Below, piece by piece: positions 16,526 through 25,769 of a stretch of DNA of 64,000 bases. The stretch is taken from positions 1 to 64,000 of IMG/VR virus record IMGVR_UViG_3300042307_001176. One strand, given 5' to 3'. A model generated the notes under the pieces. That model was not told the DNA's origin. It did no database searches and saw only the letters and a program-made list of their open reading frames with translations. The stretch's first letter is position 1. Each line of letters starts with the position of its first letter. Both the position numbers and the translations under genes were made by a program. Source of the DNA: a virus.

Positions 16526-17236
16526 ATGAAATATCTAAAAACATTCGAATCTATTACTGGACAGGATACAAGTAGTATTGACCGTATGAAAGCAAAATAC
16601 CCTAATGGTGTAGATATTCCTAAGGAAGTAAAAGCAACAGGATCAGGGAATTTTAAAATTGGTGTAGACTCTTTAGATCAAGCATCTAAGAAGTTTACTG
16701 AAATAGTTCAATTAATTAATGATCTTCTACTGAATACCAATGGCACAGTTAAAGTTGTTGTTGATAGCGGTGCTTCTGCAGTAGGAGCTAAAGGATTTGA
16801 TAATCAAGGATTAGCAGAAAGAAGAAGAGACAAAACTATAGAGGATCTAAATAATTACCCTTTTGTTGACAAAAAAAGAATTCAATTTATTAAAGGTAAA
16901 GCCACTGTAGGTAAAGCCACTATTAAAAATTCTCCAGAAGCTGAAGCTGAACAATTTGTTACTGTTTCTATATCAGGCACTGGCAGTATAAACGTTCCTA
17001 TTACGGGTGTACAAGGTGATAATACTAATGTTTATAGACCGGAATTATTTAAGGCAGATCTGATTAAAAAGAATGTAATAGATGATGATATAATTAATAT
17101 TAAGATAAAAAGAGTTTGTGTACAAATGCCCGAACAATATGTTGAGGATTTTAAAAAAGCTGTATGGAAATTTAAACAAGATCAAAGTATTACCAATCTT
17201 CCCTTAGGAGTCTATGATATAAATCCCAAAAAATAA
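16526..17236 (+). CDS. Tagged protein with OmpA-like (peptidoglycan-associating) region
   Basis: 236 residues starting MKYLKTFESITGQDTSS (tag). Residues 55-115 have FTEIVQLINDLLLNTNGTVKVVVDSGASAVGAKGFDNQGLAERRRDKTIEDL, resembling the OmpA C-terminal domain (beta strand, D-S, then N-x-x-L-A-x-x-R). Such domains bind peptidoglycan. A virion-packaged wall-binding protein is a reasonable inference. No signal peptide or lipobox. Confidence 0.6.
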   Translation: MKYLKTFESITGQDTSSIDRMKAKYPNGVDIPKEVKATGSGNFKIGVDSLDQASKKFTEIVQLINDLLLNTNGTVKVVVDSGASAVGAKGFDNQGLAERRRDKTIEDLNNYPFVDKKRIQFIKGKATVGKATIKNSPEAEAEQFVTVSISGTGSINVPITGVQGDNTNVYRPELFKADLIKKNVIDDDIINIKIKRVCVQMPEQYVEDFKKAVWKFKQDQSITNLPLGVYDINPKK

Positions 17237-17256
17237 ATATATAAAAAAATAAATAA

Positions 17257-18819
17257 ATGGAATATCGTAACATATTAAATTTTAGCAGCTATACCCAAAT
17301 ATTTGAACAAGAAGCAGCAGGAACTGGTGCAACTGGTGGAGGTGGCACAGAAACAGAAAAACTTGCAGCAAAGAAAGCGGAGGAGCTTTTTGGATCTAAT
17401 AAAGGAGCATCTGGATCTACAGGAGGAACTGGAGGAACCGGAGGAACTGGAGGAACTGGGGGAACTGGAGCAGCAGGTGAAACATCAGGAGCAGTAAAAA
17501 CTATAAGCGAAGTAATATCTCTATTTTTTAAGTGCTATATGTTTGCAGCAACTAAGGCACCTAATTACCCAGATGTACTTGCGGATTTATTATCGGTATC
17601 GGAGGAAAAAGATCCTACTAAAAGAGCAAATACAATGGAAGCTGTAATTAAAAAGGTTTCCGATAAAGTAGATCCTAAATATGCAGCTGTAAAAGAAGAA
17701 GCTAATAAAGCAGCTTCATCTATTAAAGATCTTTATAATGATGTTGCTTCAACAGAAGAAGCTAAGAAATATAATGACGTAATCAATAAGATGGTTACTA
17801 GTAAGATCATAAGCTACCAAGATATTCTTAAAAACCAGCCATTAAAAGAAAATCGTAATGTCTCTCCTTATAAAAATCTATTAGGATTTGACAATTATCA
17901 TTACCCTTCACTTTACGAGAAAAATACATTTGATGACGAAAGAGATGCTCTTTCTGATAAAATGAAATCTATTTACTCTGAAATGATCTCTCAGCAAAAA
18001 AATCCTAGCAGTGAGACCTTAAAAGGTAAAGCTTCTGAGGTTATCAGTAAATTTGATGAATACCAAAAGTTACTCTCAGATAAGGGAGCTTGGGAGAAGA
18101 TGAAAAGGAAAGAAAGAAAAGACAAACTTGAATCAATGAATTCAGAAATTGATGAAATAATACAAAAAACTAACGATCTACAAAAATCAGAATTAACTAA
18201 AATTGGTGTTGATAAGAAGATAGCAGATACTATGTCTACTATTATCACAAGTATAAATTCAATGTCAGACAAAGCTAAAGAGATAGATGATAAAGCAATT
18301 GCTGATGCTAAAGCAAGTGAGTCGGAAAAAGCTATAGAATATAAAGCGGGTGATATAGTTAAATATAAAAGAGAAAACGGAGAGGAAGCTCAAAGCGAAA
18401 TAATTAAAATTGAGGGCGATAAGGTGTTCTTTAAAGATAAAGATGGAAAAGAATTTACTAAAGACAAAAAAGAGCTTACTGGAAAAGTAGAAGCGGGTGA
18501 TGAAAAAAAAGAGGCGGACAAAGATATTAAGAGTGGTAACGTCGAAAAGGGAAATCTTAAAAAAGATGGAGCTAATGCACCAGTCATTAAAAAATTCCAG
18601 GAAGATTATAACAATTTAGGAATAGGAATAAAATTAACAACAGACGGAGCATACGGTAAAAATACAGAGAAAGCTATAGTTAAAGTTGCTAACATGATTA
18701 AGAGCCTATCAGGAAAAGAAGTTAAAGTTGATGGAGGTAAGATACTTACAGGAGAACTTCAAGGATTAATTAAAAAGCTAATAGAAAATAAGGATAAGAT
18801 CAAGGGTCTTTTAGGATAA
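17257..18819 (+). CDS. Large internal-type protein: variant tag, Gly-Thr repeat, coiled coil and peptidoglycan-binding-like C-terminus
   Basis: 520 residues. N-terminus MEYRNILNFSSYTQIFEQEA is a variant tag with F-E-Q-E. Residues 53-72 are a G-G-T repeat linker. The middle (90-350) is helical, Lys/Glu-rich and coiled-coil-like. Residues 355-410 form a small beta region (GDIVKYKRENGEEA). Residues 435-500 resemble a peptidoglycan-binding 1 domain (KKFQEDYNNLG ... DGAYGKNTEKAI). 20 nt after the OmpA-like gene and followed by a strong terminator. Confidence 0.65.
   Translation: MEYRNILNFSSYTQIFEQEAAGTGATGGGGTETEKLAAKKAEELFGSNKGASGSTGGTGGTGGTGGTGGTGAAGETSGAVKTISEVISLFFKCYMFAATKAPNYPDVLADLLSVSEEKDPTKRANTMEAVIKKVSDKVDPKYAAVKEEANKAASSIKDLYNDVASTEEAKKYNDVINKMVTSKIISYQDILKNQPLKENRNVSPYKNLLGFDNYHYPSLYEKNTFDDERDALSDKMKSIYSEMISQQKNPSSETLKGKASEVISKFDEYQKLLSDKGAWEKMKRKERKDKLESMNSEIDEIIQKTNDLQKSELTKIGVDKKIADTMSTIITSINSMSDKAKEIDDKAIADAKASESEKAIEYKAGDIVKYKRENGEEAQSEIIKIEGDKVFFKDKDGKEFTKDKKELTGKVEAGDEKKEADKDIKSGNVEKGNLKKDGANAPVIKKFQEDYNNLGIGIKLTTDGAYGKNTEKAIVKVANMIKSLSGKEVKVDGGKILTGELQGLIKKLIENKDKIKGLLG
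17415..17468 (+). repeat. GGA-ACT minisatellite encoding Gly-Gly-Thr repeats
   Basis: Nine-nt units of the type GGAGGAACT or GGAACTGGA are repeated with single-base changes. In frame, they encode an extended (GGT)n linker. Copy number may vary between relatives. Confidence 0.7.
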
Positions 18820-18824
18820 ATTTA

Positions 18825-18861
18825 AAAAAACCCCAGAACTTTAAAATTCTGGGGTTTTTTG
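18825..18861 (+). terminator. Strong rho-independent terminator
   Basis: AAAAAACCCCAGAA pairs with TTCTGGGGTTTTTT around an 8-nt loop. It separates the tagged genes from the glycan cluster. Confidence 0.92.
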
Positions 18862-18923
18862 TGCGTAGTGGTAGAAACTTAAGATCACATTTGGTGTATA
18901 AATTAATATTATTAAACTAAAAA

Positions 18924-19937
18924 ATGAAGTCGATCTTAATACTTGATGCTTTTATCACTGACGAGGTGGATGAAAAAATTTTAAATAACTTTCTTGATTC
19001 GTCAAAAAGCTTTGGAGATGATGTGTTATTAATGACCAATACTAAGATTTCCAAGGAAACCCAAGATAAAGTAGATTTTCTTTTTTATGATAAAAGAAAT
19101 CAGCTTTTTACTGGTGAATACGAATTCGATAATAGCAAATTAGTTAGTTATTATACCATTAATGAATCATTTAAAGTATCAAACATTTTTATACACTCGC
19201 AGCCTCACGGTCTTTCAGTTTTAATTAATATATTTAATGGTGTAAAAATTGCAAAAGATCTGGGATATACTCATTTTTATAAGATGGAATATGATGCTCT
19301 ATTAGGTAATGAGACTAAAAATAGAATTAAAGAGATGAATAATTCTTGTGAATTAAATAGTAAAAAGGGTGTTTTTTTTACAGGGAAAGATGGCGAAGGT
19401 GGAGTTGAAGCACATTATTTCTTTTGTGAAATTGATTTTTTCTTAAATAATTTTTGGAATATTAGTAACGAGCAGGACTATATCGAATATTTGAATCGGG
19501 AAAATGGTAATCGTAATTTTGTGACGATGGAAGAATTTATGTATAAAAATTTAATAAAATCAAATACTGACGAATTATACATCTATGAAGAATTGAGGGA
19601 AGTATTTTCAGATACACATTTAAACACAAAACACACTAAGGTTTATTATGATGAAAAATTTAAAGATTGTTACACACGTTTTTATTTAATTAGGGATAGA
19701 CCTACTGTAGCTATTTATAGTGTTAATAAAAAACCAGCACCAGATTTTAGAAAGATTATTGTAGTCTTTACTGATGGAAATCAGATAGAATTGAATCACG
19801 AGTTTTTGTCTTATGGAGAGTGGTGCTATCATATAGTTGATAGTAATATTGAAAAAATGATGGTTTATGATAAGGATGATGTATTCTTATACGAAGATTA
19901 TTTTAAAAACATAGCAAACGAAATAGAATTTTATTAA
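18924..19937 (+). CDS. Probable glycosyltransferase-like protein
   Basis: 337 residues. Residues 90-120 (VLINIFNGVKIAKDLGYTHFYKMEYDALLG) have the GT-A look, with an acidic E-Y-D triad in place of DxD. The C-terminal 70 residues are beta-rich. First gene of the glycan cluster; the following genes are tightly packed on the same strand. Family uncertain. Confidence 0.5.
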   Translation: MKSILILDAFITDEVDEKILNNFLDSSKSFGDDVLLMTNTKISKETQDKVDFLFYDKRNQLFTGEYEFDNSKLVSYYTINESFKVSNIFIHSQPHGLSVLINIFNGVKIAKDLGYTHFYKMEYDALLGNETKNRIKEMNNSCELNSKKGVFFTGKDGEGGVEAHYFFCEIDFFLNNFWNISNEQDYIEYLNRENGNRNFVTMEEFMYKNLIKSNTDELYIYEELREVFSDTHLNTKHTKVYYDEKFKDCYTRFYLIRDRPTVAIYSVNKKPAPDFRKIIVVFTDGNQIELNHEFLSYGEWCYHIVDSNIEKMMVYDKDDVFLYEDYFKNIANEIEFY

Positions 19938-19938
19938 T

Positions 19939-20583
19939 ATGGCACAAGGAGTACATAAAATTACTGAAGATTTTGAAAGATCCCTGTGTGATTACACGGG
20001 ATCACCTCATGCAATTGCATTGGACAACATGAGTAATGCTTTATTTTTAGCTTTGTATTACGAAAAAAACATAAAGAAAAGTTTATCATCAGGAAAAGTA
20101 GATTGCCCATCTAAAACATACCCCTCAGTTCCGTGTGAGATTATTCATGCAGGTCTTAAGGTTAATTTTACTCCTGTTAAGGGAGATAAGATTAAAGGTG
20201 CATATCAGCTATCGCCAAGTAATGTTTGGGATTCAGCATTAAGATTTGATGCTGATATGTATATTCCGGGATCGCATATGTGTCTTTCATTTACTGGTCC
20301 TTATAAGACATTAAAATTAAGTAAGGGAGGCGCAATTTTAACTGACGATTACCAAGCTATGCTATGGTTTAAAAGAGCAAGGTTTAGTGGAAGGAGAGAG
20401 TGCTCATATCATGATGATAATTTTGATATGCTGGGGTGGAATTTTTATATGATGCCAGAGTTAGCTGCGAGAGGATTATTAATGATGAGTCAATTTTATA
20501 ATTTAGATGGCTCTAAAAAACATAATGTTGATTTGGAATTACCATACCCTGATTTGTCCAAATTTAAAATATACAAACAATGA
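19939..20583 (+). CDS. Half-length DegT/DnrJ/EryC1-like aminotransferase homologue
   Basis: 214 residues against about 370-400 for the family. Matches the N-terminal half: FERSLCDYTGSPHAIALDNMSNALFLAL (residues 12-39), PSKTYPSVPCEIIHAGLKVNF (54-74), and SFTGPYKTLKLSKGGAILTDD (about 114-134), where Lys120 or its neighbour is the candidate PLP lysine. The usual aspartate block and the whole C-terminal domain are missing. It could be a minimal PLP enzyme or a non-catalytic protein. Paralogue at 22244. Overlaps the next gene by 4 nt. Confidence 0.7.
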   Translation: MAQGVHKITEDFERSLCDYTGSPHAIALDNMSNALFLALYYEKNIKKSLSSGKVDCPSKTYPSVPCEIIHAGLKVNFTPVKGDKIKGAYQLSPSNVWDSALRFDADMYIPGSHMCLSFTGPYKTLKLSKGGAILTDDYQAMLWFKRARFSGRRECSYHDDNFDMLGWNFYMMPELAARGLLMMSQFYNLDGSKKHNVDLELPYPDLSKFKIYKQ

Positions 20584-22241
20584 GAATAGAGCAAACTAGC
20601 GTTGCAGGATGCCTTGGCTTCTTTAAGCCAGGATTCCTTGATAGATGGAAATTGGACGATTATAATGATGTAAATAAACCCTGCTTCTTTCTTGGAATAG
20701 AGCAGGTTGATATCATTAATAATCATAGAGGATTAAAGATTATCTATCCAATAAGTCCATATGATTGTACATTCCTTGAAAGAATAGAATACTCGGACAG
20801 CATCATCCTTATAGGAAGTCCATTCTTACCAGAGAATACAAGATATAAGATTAAGAATGTAGAATTGGAGCTTAAAGATTACTCAGAATTTAAACCAAAC
20901 GTGTTAGGTGATAAAATATATTGTTATATTGGATTCGAGTCAAGAAAGAATGAATTTGATTTTGATAGGATATGCAGGATACAAGAAAGAATAAACTACG
21001 AGATCATATATGTAAATACCGGTAGTCTATATGGGTACCTTCCCCCTAAAACACTAAAAGAAAACTATTACGATAGATGCTTTGTAAGTATAAACCTCAA
21101 TGGAGGAACGGGAATGACCACCGTCAGGGAATTGGGTTTAATGGGAAGAAATACCATTACAAATTCGAGATATAATTTTCCATCTATGCTAGAATATAAG
21201 AGTGATGACGATATAATTAGTCTCATAAATTCGGAGGCTAAAAAAATAGGAACCGTACAGGATTCAATGAATTGCCATAATGTGAATGATGAATGGCTTG
21301 ATTGTGATTTCTGGACCAATAATAATGAAGATATGAAAATAATAGAAATGAGAAATTCCTCTAATACACAGGGACTGCTTGATCTGATTAAAGCCTTACC
21401 AGATAATATTATAATGGGTGAGATTGGGTGTTATGCTGGAGAAAGCACCAGCATGTTTATGAAATCAGGCAAGGTAAGAAAAATGTACGCTATAGATATA
21501 TGGGAAGATGAATTGAACGTGTATGAGAATATAGAAAAAAATCATAGCTTCAGACTAGTAGAAACCAAATTTGATGATGCAACAAGGGGTATGAATATAG
21601 TCAAATTAAAAATGGATGCTGAGAGTGCATTACCAGAACTACCAGAGCTTGATGTAATATACATAGATGCAAATCACGAGTATGATTATATTAAAAAAGA
21701 TATAGAGGCTTCACTAAAAAGACTGAGTCCGGGATCGATTATTTGCGGTCATGACTATAATTTAGATTCTCCTGGAGTTATACGTGCAGTTAATGAATTT
21801 TTTGGAAAACCTGATAGAATATTTTCAGATTCAAGCTGGCTTGTTAAATTAAAAAATATAAAACTGGTACAATGCTCAGAGACATATTGGGAATTTGTTA
21901 GGTTATTAAGACTTGACGAAAGGGTTATTAATGGATTTATTAAAACATCACATATAAGCGCAGAGGAGCAGAGCGAATATATGAAAGTACACAGCAAAAA
22001 TTATCGAGTTGCATTATTTGATGGATCACCTGCCGGGTATATTGGTGTTATTGATGATGATATTAGGATCTGCACGCATCCAGATTTTCAAAGAATGGGT
22101 GTTGGTAGATTTATGGTTAATGAATGTATGGAAATCTGGAAATCTGCTTTTGCTAAAATAAAATTGGACAATTATGAGAGTATTAGATTTTTTGAATCAT
22201 GTGGATTTGAAAAGAAATTTTACATTCTAAAAAAAAATTAA
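20580..22241 (+). CDS. Three-domain fusion: glycosyltransferase-like, methyltransferase, GNAT acetyltransferase
   Basis: 553 residues. N-terminal about 1-235 ends in a GT-B-like block (NLNGGTGMTTVRELGLMGRN). Middle about 258-420 is a class I SAM methyltransferase of the Methyltransf_24 type (IMGEIGCYAGESTSMF; DVIYIDANHEYDYIKKD; IICGHDY). C-terminal about 430-553 is GNAT-like (FQRMGVGRFMVNECM; NYESIRFFESCGFEKKF). Such a fusion could modify one sugar in sequence. Overlaps the preceding DegT-like gene by ATGA. Confidence 0.75.
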   Translation: MRIEQTSVAGCLGFFKPGFLDRWKLDDYNDVNKPCFFLGIEQVDIINNHRGLKIIYPISPYDCTFLERIEYSDSIILIGSPFLPENTRYKIKNVELELKDYSEFKPNVLGDKIYCYIGFESRKNEFDFDRICRIQERINYEIIYVNTGSLYGYLPPKTLKENYYDRCFVSINLNGGTGMTTVRELGLMGRNTITNSRYNFPSMLEYKSDDDIISLINSEAKKIGTVQDSMNCHNVNDEWLDCDFWTNNNEDMKIIEMRNSSNTQGLLDLIKALPDNIIMGEIGCYAGESTSMFMKSGKVRKMYAIDIWEDELNVYENIEKNHSFRLVETKFDDATRGMNIVKLKMDAESALPELPELDVIYIDANHEYDYIKKDIEASLKRLSPGSIICGHDYNLDSPGVIRAVNEFFGKPDRIFSDSSWLVKLKNIKLVQCSETYWEFVRLLRLDERVINGFIKTSHISAEEQSEYMKVHSKNYRVALFDGSPAGYIGVIDDDIRICTHPDFQRMGVGRFMVNECMEIWKSAFAKIKLDNYESIRFFESCGFEKKFYILKKN

Positions 22242-22243
22242 TT

Positions 22244-22870
22244 ATGCTACATAATCCATATAAGATAGTGCAGATGTTTGAGGAGGAGATTGCTGAATAT
22301 ACAGGATCAACCTACGCTGTATCGGTTGATAGCTGCACTAGTGCTATTTTTCTGTGTTGTAAATACCTAAATGTTGGTAGTGTTACTATACCATCAAAAA
22401 CATACCTTTCTGTGCCTATGAGCATAATAAATGCTGGAGGTGATGTCATTTTTGATACTAACCAGGAAACAAACCACTGGGTAGGCCAATACCAACTTAA
22501 GCCATATTCTATTTATGACTCAGCAAAAAGATTAACATCCAGCATGTATATTAGCAGTTCGTTTATGTGTCTTTCTTTTCATATCAAGAAACAGCTACCT
22601 ATAGGTAAAGGAGGAATGATATTGACAGATAATAAGGATGCAGCAGATTGGTTTAAGCGTGCAAGATACGAGGGAAGAAGTGAGAAATATTATAAGGATG
22701 ATAATATCGATATGATTGGCTGGAATATGTATATGACGCCACAGGAAGCTGCACATGGTTTATGTTTAATGCAAAATTATCCTAGACATAATTCGGATAT
22801 GAGCGAATTGAATGGCTATAGGGATTTAACTGAATTCACGATATTCAAAAATAATAAAATAATAAAATAA
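22244..22870 (+). CDS. Half-length DegT-like aminotransferase homologue, second copy
   Basis: 208 residues, colinear with the protein at 19939: FEEEIAEYTGSTYAVSVDSCTSAIFL, PSKTYLSVPMSIINAGGDVIFD, then SFHIKKQLPIGKGGMILTDN with adjacent Lys candidates for PLP, and KRARYEGRSEKYYKDDNIDMIGWNMYM, almost the same wording as its paralogue. The C-terminal domain is again absent. The repeated short form argues against accidental truncation. Confidence 0.7.
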   Translation: MLHNPYKIVQMFEEEIAEYTGSTYAVSVDSCTSAIFLCCKYLNVGSVTIPSKTYLSVPMSIINAGGDVIFDTNQETNHWVGQYQLKPYSIYDSAKRLTSSMYISSSFMCLSFHIKKQLPIGKGGMILTDNKDAADWFKRARYEGRSEKYYKDDNIDMIGWNMYMTPQEAAHGLCLMQNYPRHNSDMSELNGYRDLTEFTIFKNNKIIK

Positions 22871-22873
22871 TAT

Positions 22874-23500
22874 ATGAATAATATTATATACGATAATAGA
22901 TATGATTTAATTAGTGATTTAAAAAAATTAATTCCAAGCGGTAAAGGAGTTGAAATTGGTGTGTTTAAAGGAGAATTTTCTAAACACATTTTAAACAACT
23001 GGGAAGGAACCCTTTATATGGTTGATGTTTGGAGACCATTGGGTGATGAATATGAGGATGATAGTAATCATAAAAATCATATGGAAGCTTATCAAGATAC
23101 TATGGAAAATATTAAAGGTTTTGAGGATAAAGGTATTATGGTAAGATCAACTTCAGAAATCGCTGCGGATATGTTTCAAGACGAGTCATTAGACTTTATT
23201 TTTATTGATGCTAATCACGCTTATGATTTTGTTGTTGAAGACATTAGTTTATGGTTCCCAAAGTTAAAAAAAGGTGGTATCTTTTCAGGACATGACTATA
23301 TTAATATGGATTGGTATAATGACCCAAATTTTGCTCCGAACGGGAAAGATAAATATATTTATACCTCAAGATTAGATGGTACTCCAATATATAATGGGAT
23401 TTTTGGTGTTAATACTGCTGTTGATGAGTTTTGCAATAAACATGGATACACTCCTAATTTAACTAAAGAGTGGTTTGGTACTTGGTGGTTTATTAAATAA
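22874..23500 (+). CDS. Class I SAM-dependent methyltransferase (Methyltransf_24 type)
   Basis: 208 residues. GKGVEIGVFKGEFSKHIL near 24-41 is motif I, TLYMVDVWRP motif II, and LDFIFIDANHAYDFVVEDI with GGIFSGHDY are hallmarks of Methyltransf_24. Related to the middle domain of the fusion protein at 20580. Probably methylates a sugar in the glycan made by this cluster. Confidence 0.8.
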   Translation: MNNIIYDNRYDLISDLKKLIPSGKGVEIGVFKGEFSKHILNNWEGTLYMVDVWRPLGDEYEDDSNHKNHMEAYQDTMENIKGFEDKGIMVRSTSEIAADMFQDESLDFIFIDANHAYDFVVEDISLWFPKLKKGGIFSGHDYINMDWYNDPNFAPNGKDKYIYTSRLDGTPIYNGIFGVNTAVDEFCNKHGYTPNLTKEWFGTWWFIK

Positions 23501-23511
23501 TAAAATAATAT

Positions 23512-23574
23512 ATTAATAATATTATGTACGATCATGGAGCTGATTTATTAAAATTTAAAGTTTATAATCAATGA
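23512..23574 (+). pseudogene. Relic of a duplicated methyltransferase gene start
   Basis: AATAATATTAT-TACGAT followed by TGATTTA matches the first codons of the methyltransferase gene at 22874 (NNIxYDxxxDLx). The frame runs only 16 codons from ATG 23524 and its TGA overlaps the start of the next gene. It looks like a leftover from duplication or module exchange. Confidence 0.4.
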
Positions 23575-24275
23575 AACAATTATTTTTAGAAGGATACCTG
23601 GATTATCTAAATCATATGCGGGGAGTAATACAGGATTATGATAATTCTGTAGGACACGGAACTCGAAGAAAACAATGTCAAACTTTAATCGATTCAATAA
23701 ATGACAGCTTCAAATTTGAAAATATTATTTTTTTAGAGACTGGTGCTTCTTCAAGTTATGGAGATGGGTTATTTGGCTTATTTTTAGGTTATGTTGCAAA
23801 AAAAACGGGAGGTAAAATGATCTCAGTTGATATATTTCCAGATATTACAGAAAAAAGTAAAGCAATATTTAAAAATGCAATTCCGGGATTAGATTACTCT
23901 ATTCACGTTGATGATTCTGTTTCTTTTCTAAAGGGGCTTGAAGAAATCCCAAATTTAGTTCATTTAGATAGTTGGGATTTTGATTTATTTAATCCGTTAC
24001 CAAGTGCGTTACATGGATGGGAAGAATTCAAATCAATCGAATCAAAAATGGAGAGTGGAAGTATTATAATAATCGATGATAATTATCGACAAGGTACTTA
24101 TCTTGAATGGTTTCATAACGATGGCCAAAGGGCTGACGATGTGATTAAATATCCAATGATCGGTAAAGGAGCTCATGTATATCAACATGTGTTAAATAAT
24201 GTTACTGATTGGAAATTGATTGGTGCTCACTACGATACTCACGATAACATTAAAATTATTATTCAGAAGAAATGA
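23571..24275 (+). CDS. Putative SAM-dependent methyltransferase
   Basis: 234 residues. IIFLETGASSSYGDGLFGLFLGYVAKKTGGKMISVDIFPD (about 50-90) fits the SAM-binding loop and second strand, with a later PNLVHLDSWDFD and GSIIIIDDNYR like the D-D/H motif of glycan methyltransferases. Substrate unknown. Overlaps the next gene by ATGA. Confidence 0.6.
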   Translation: MKQLFLEGYLDYLNHMRGVIQDYDNSVGHGTRRKQCQTLIDSINDSFKFENIIFLETGASSSYGDGLFGLFLGYVAKKTGGKMISVDIFPDITEKSKAIFKNAIPGLDYSIHVDDSVSFLKGLEEIPNLVHLDSWDFDLFNPLPSALHGWEEFKSIESKMESGSIIIIDDNYRQGTYLEWFHNDGQRADDVIKYPMIGKGAHVYQHVLNNVTDWKLIGAHYDTHDNIKIIIQKK

Positions 24276-24850
24276 AAAGGGCATTAATCGGATATGGTGG
24301 ACACGCAAGAGAAGTCATGGCTCAAATGGGTGCTAAATTAACTTGTTTTGTTGACGACGAATATGTTGTGTACGGGACAAATCGAATATCTGAGTTTGAT
24401 CCTAATGAATATGATGTAATGGTTGCTGTTTCTAATTCAAAAGACCGATTTGATATTACCCAAAGATTACCTAAAGAAACAAAATATTTCAGCTGGGTTC
24501 ATCCAACGGCTTTAATTATGGATGAAAATATTGAAATAGGTGATGGGAGTTTTATTGGTGCTTATTCAATTTTAACTACAAATATAAAGATAGGTAAACA
24601 CGCAATTCTAAATAGAGGTAATCACATTGGACATGATTGTGAAATAGGAGATTACTTTAGTGCTATGCCGGGTGCGATTGTTTCTGGTAATGTTAAAATA
24701 TTTGATTGTGTTTATATGGGTAATAACTCATCTATAAGAGAAAAATTATCAATTCATAGTTTATCCACAATTGGTATGAATAGTGCGGTTGTTAAACATA
24801 TTGGAGAACCCGGAATTTACGTAGGTTGTCCTACAAAAATGATTAAATAA
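24272..24850 (+). CDS. NeuD/PglD-type sugar O- or N-acyltransferase (left-handed beta helix)
   Basis: 192 residues. N-terminal Rossmann-like part RALIGYGGHAREVMAQMGAKLTCFVDDEY matches the NeuD/PglD pattern. Hexapeptide repeats run from about residue 85 (IEIGDGSFIGAYSILTTNIKIGKHAILNRGNHIGHDCEIGDY) with the catalytic His in NHIGHDC. Acetylates sugars such as sialic acid or UDP-amino sugars. Amino-sugar context fits the DegT-like genes. Confidence 0.85.
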   Translation: MKRALIGYGGHAREVMAQMGAKLTCFVDDEYVVYGTNRISEFDPNEYDVMVAVSNSKDRFDITQRLPKETKYFSWVHPTALIMDENIEIGDGSFIGAYSILTTNIKIGKHAILNRGNHIGHDCEIGDYFSAMPGAIVSGNVKIFDCVYMGNNSSIREKLSIHSLSTIGMNSAVVKHIGEPGIYVGCPTKMIK

Positions 24851-24851
24851 T

Positions 24852-25769
24852 ATGTTATTAAAGAGTAGTGAAAATAAATTAACTTTTATAGTTAACACGA
24901 TGATTTCAATCGGGTTAGAAAATAAAGGAGCATCTTTTGCTTTACATAAATTAGCATATGAGATAGCTTTAAAGGGGCATCATGTTTATGTGTTTAATAA
25001 CCCAAAATATAATCACGAGAATATTGAGGTTATACCAACACATGTCTCAGAAATTTTTGATGATGGGTGGAGAAACAATTTTACATGGGAAGGATTTAAT
25101 TTCAATTTAAGTAGAACAATATCCATTTCACCACAAACAACATATGGTAATCAATTTAATACTATGTACAATTCTAGATGGATATTACATGATTATTCAC
25201 AAGAACAATGGGATACATTTAATGTTGATGATGTTATTTTTAATTATGGTACCTTCAAAGTACCTGAAGGGGCCAAACAACTTCCATTGACCGTTTTTGA
25301 TTATAATTTTGATAAATTTTATAATACTAATAACCCGCGTCGAAAAGGATTCGGACATATTATACATAAAAATACACCTGATTGGGGAATAGAATTTTTA
25401 AATCATTTAGGGTCAACAGATATACCACATTATAATGGAAAAAAGGATCTAGATTATTTGTTAGATGAATTTAATAAATATGAATATGTTTTAACATTTG
25501 ACGATAAAAGTTATTATACTACCGCAGCTACATTATGCGGGGCTAAAAGTATAATACTAAATCCAAATAAAGATATTACACCTATTGAATATCGATTACA
25601 AAATCCAATTCAGATGTGCGGGGTTGCTTATGGTATGAATGATATTAAATGGGCTGAACAAACAATTGGGTTAGTTAAAGATAATTTATTAGAATTAGAA
25701 AAACGAGATGGTAGAACTATTGATGAATTTATAAAATATTGGGAAAATAAAATTTTAAAAAATGAATAA
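24852..25769 (+). CDS. Glycosyltransferase-like protein
   Basis: 305 residues. MISIGLENKGASFALHKLAYEIALKGHHVYVFNN (about 18-50) is the usual N-terminal arrangement of GT-B enzymes, and YEYVLTFDDKSYYTTAATLCGAKSIIL near 210-240 fits the donor-binding side. Overlaps the next gene by 8 nt. Specificity unknown. Confidence 0.65.
   Translation: MLLKSSENKLTFIVNTMISIGLENKGASFALHKLAYEIALKGHHVYVFNNPKYNHENIEVIPTHVSEIFDDGWRNNFTWEGFNFNLSRTISISPQTTYGNQFNTMYNSRWILHDYSQEQWDTFNVDDVIFNYGTFKVPEGAKQLPLTVFDYNFDKFYNTNNPRRKGFGHIIHKNTPDWGIEFLNHLGSTDIPHYNGKKDLDYLLDEFNKYEYVLTFDDKSYYTTAATLCGAKSIILNPNKDITPIEYRLQNPIQMCGVAYGMNDIKWAEQTIGLVKDNLLELEKRDGRTIDEFIKYWENKILKNE

Noticed and set aside
17303-17497. Alternative frame in the Gly-Thr repeat region
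   Set aside because: It arises from the repeat and has no independent support.
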